DNA from: Isoptericola sediminis
GTDB taxonomy: Bacteria > Actinomycetota > Actinomycetes > Actinomycetales > Cellulomonadaceae
Assembly: GCF_013085345.1 (NCBI RefSeq)
Contig: NZ_JABFAJ010000024.1
Coordinates: forward strand, 1-64,000
Direction of reading: 5' to 3'
Length of the DNA: 64,000 bases
Shown: piece by piece, positions 63,556 to 64,000 of the stretch
Position numbering within the stretch: the first letter of the stretch is position 1
How the letters are laid out: each line of letters begins with the position of its first letter
The notes under the pieces: model-generated
Told to the model about the DNA's origin: nothing
What the model saw: only the letters and a program-made list of their open reading frames with translations
Database searches by the model: none
Program-made: the position numbers and the translations under genes

Positions 63556-63816
63556 TCAGAGCTTGTCGACGGCCTTGGCCAGCGCCGACTTGCGGTTCGC
63601 AGCCTGGTTGGGGTGGATGACACCCTTCGAGACAGCCTTGTCGAGCTTGCGCGAGGCGTCGCGGAGCGCCGAGGTGGCGGCGTCCTTGTCACCGGCGGCG
63701 ACGGCCTTGCGGACCTTGCGGACGTACGTCTTGAGCTCCGACTTCACGGAGCGGTTCCGCAGGCGCGCCTTCTCGTTCTGCAGGTTGCGCTTGATCTGAG
63801 ACTTGATGTTTGCCAC
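63556..63816 (-). CDS. rpsT: 30S ribosomal protein S20
   Basis: An 86-residue basic helical protein starting [21 protein letters not shown] and containing [18 protein letters not shown], both diagnostic of S20, which binds 16S rRNA early in 30S assembly. The start codon is GTG, preceded by AGGAAG at a suitable distance. It is convergent with holA and has its own long leader. Confidence 0.97.
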   Translation of the reverse strand: MANIKSQIKRNLQNEKARLRNRSVKSELKTYVRKVRKAVAAGDKDAATSALRDASRKLDKAVSKGVIHPNQAANRKSALAKAVDKL

Positions 63817-63923
63817 GAGAGAACTTCCTGGTGTGTTCGCCTGTCGGCGAGCGGATAGGTCGTAGAGGGCGGCCGCACTTCCGGGACTGGGGGTGGGGAA
63901 CCCGTGGAGAGGAACTGCGGCGG

Positions 63924-63945
63924 TGTCCGCCGACCTGGGCGGACA
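63924..63945 (-). other. 5' hairpin of the rpsT leader
   Basis: On the minus strand TGTCCGCC and GGCGGACA form a perfect 8-bp stem with a 6-base loop within the first bases of the expected rpsT mRNA, whose leader is about 130 bases long. It may protect the message or take part in autogenous control by S20. Confidence 0.45.
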
Positions 63946-63956
63946 CGCAAGGATCT

Positions 63957-63986
63957 ACGGTACCAGCCGGGATCGGGACGTGGTAA
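63957..63986 (-). promoter_or_regulatory. rpsT promoter
   Basis: On the minus strand TTACCA (63981-63986) and TACCGT (63957-63962) are 18 bases apart. Transcription would start near 63950, about 135 bases before the GTG. Confidence 0.55.
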
Positions 63987-64000
63987 CCGGTGTGACCGAC

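Overview
The window is very GC-rich, tightly packed chromosomal DNA from an actinobacterium. Many genes start at GTG, stop and start codons often overlap (ATGA/GTGA), and terminators are hairpins without a U-tract. Gene content (GpgP- and PimB-like enzymes, an Eis-like acetyltransferase, LigD plus Ku, PntAB, Mqo, class F sortase) points to the Mycobacteriales/Pseudonocardiales side of the phylum. A Pseudonocardia-like organism is my best guess; this is inference. I see 55 protein genes and one tRNA. No gene-free stretch exceeds 300 bases, and I see no insertion sequence, prophage or CRISPR array.

Left edge (1-2450): the tail of a proline-rich membrane protein, rsfS, a GpgP-like phosphatase and tRNA-Ala(GGC). 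At 2460-15211 lies a complete phenylacetate (paa) catabolic locus. paaABCDE, paaG and a thioesterase, then paaJ-paaF-paaH-paaZ, run leftwards; paaI, paaK and a TetR regulator (PaaR-like) run rightwards from a shared control region that holds a PaaR-type operator.

15460-19799 is an operon resembling part of the ectoine breakdown pathway (EctB/DoeD-type transaminase, DoeA-type hydrolase, semialdehyde dehydrogenase) plus a DUF1801 gene. 19960-24594 carries redox genes: proton-translocating transhydrogenase pntAB, and malate:quinone oxidoreductase behind three stacked CRP/GlxR-type sites. 24724-33416 is a mixed stretch: flavin oxidase, coiled-coil membrane protein, Eis-like acetyltransferase, MFS exporter with a dehydratase-like protein, lipoprotein, quinone-oxidoreductase-like enzyme, and a CHRD-like surface protein coupled to a class F sortase. 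33419-38064 holds the end-joining pair LigD and Ku, with a secreted SGNH hydrolase and a small membrane protein between them.

38074-44694 has a TetR/MFS pair with a clear operator, a membrane metallophosphoesterase, a DtxR-family regulator whose ligands look manganese-type, another MFS transporter and a VKOR-family protein. 44777-53354 is leuS overlapping a three-gene SMC (condensin-like) operon that looks like Wadjet JetABC/MksFEB but has no JetD/MksG nuclease in the window. The right edge (53371-63816) has a secreted protein, glycogen phosphorylase, degV, comEA-comEC, pimB, holA and rpsT.

The two edges match the single mycobacterial locus rsfS-gpgP-...-degV-eis-comEA-comEC-holA-rpsT. Here that block is split by about 55 kb. 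A recurrent promoter design, a TANNNT box 6-9 bases before a GTG or ATG, suggests that many of these mRNAs are leaderless.
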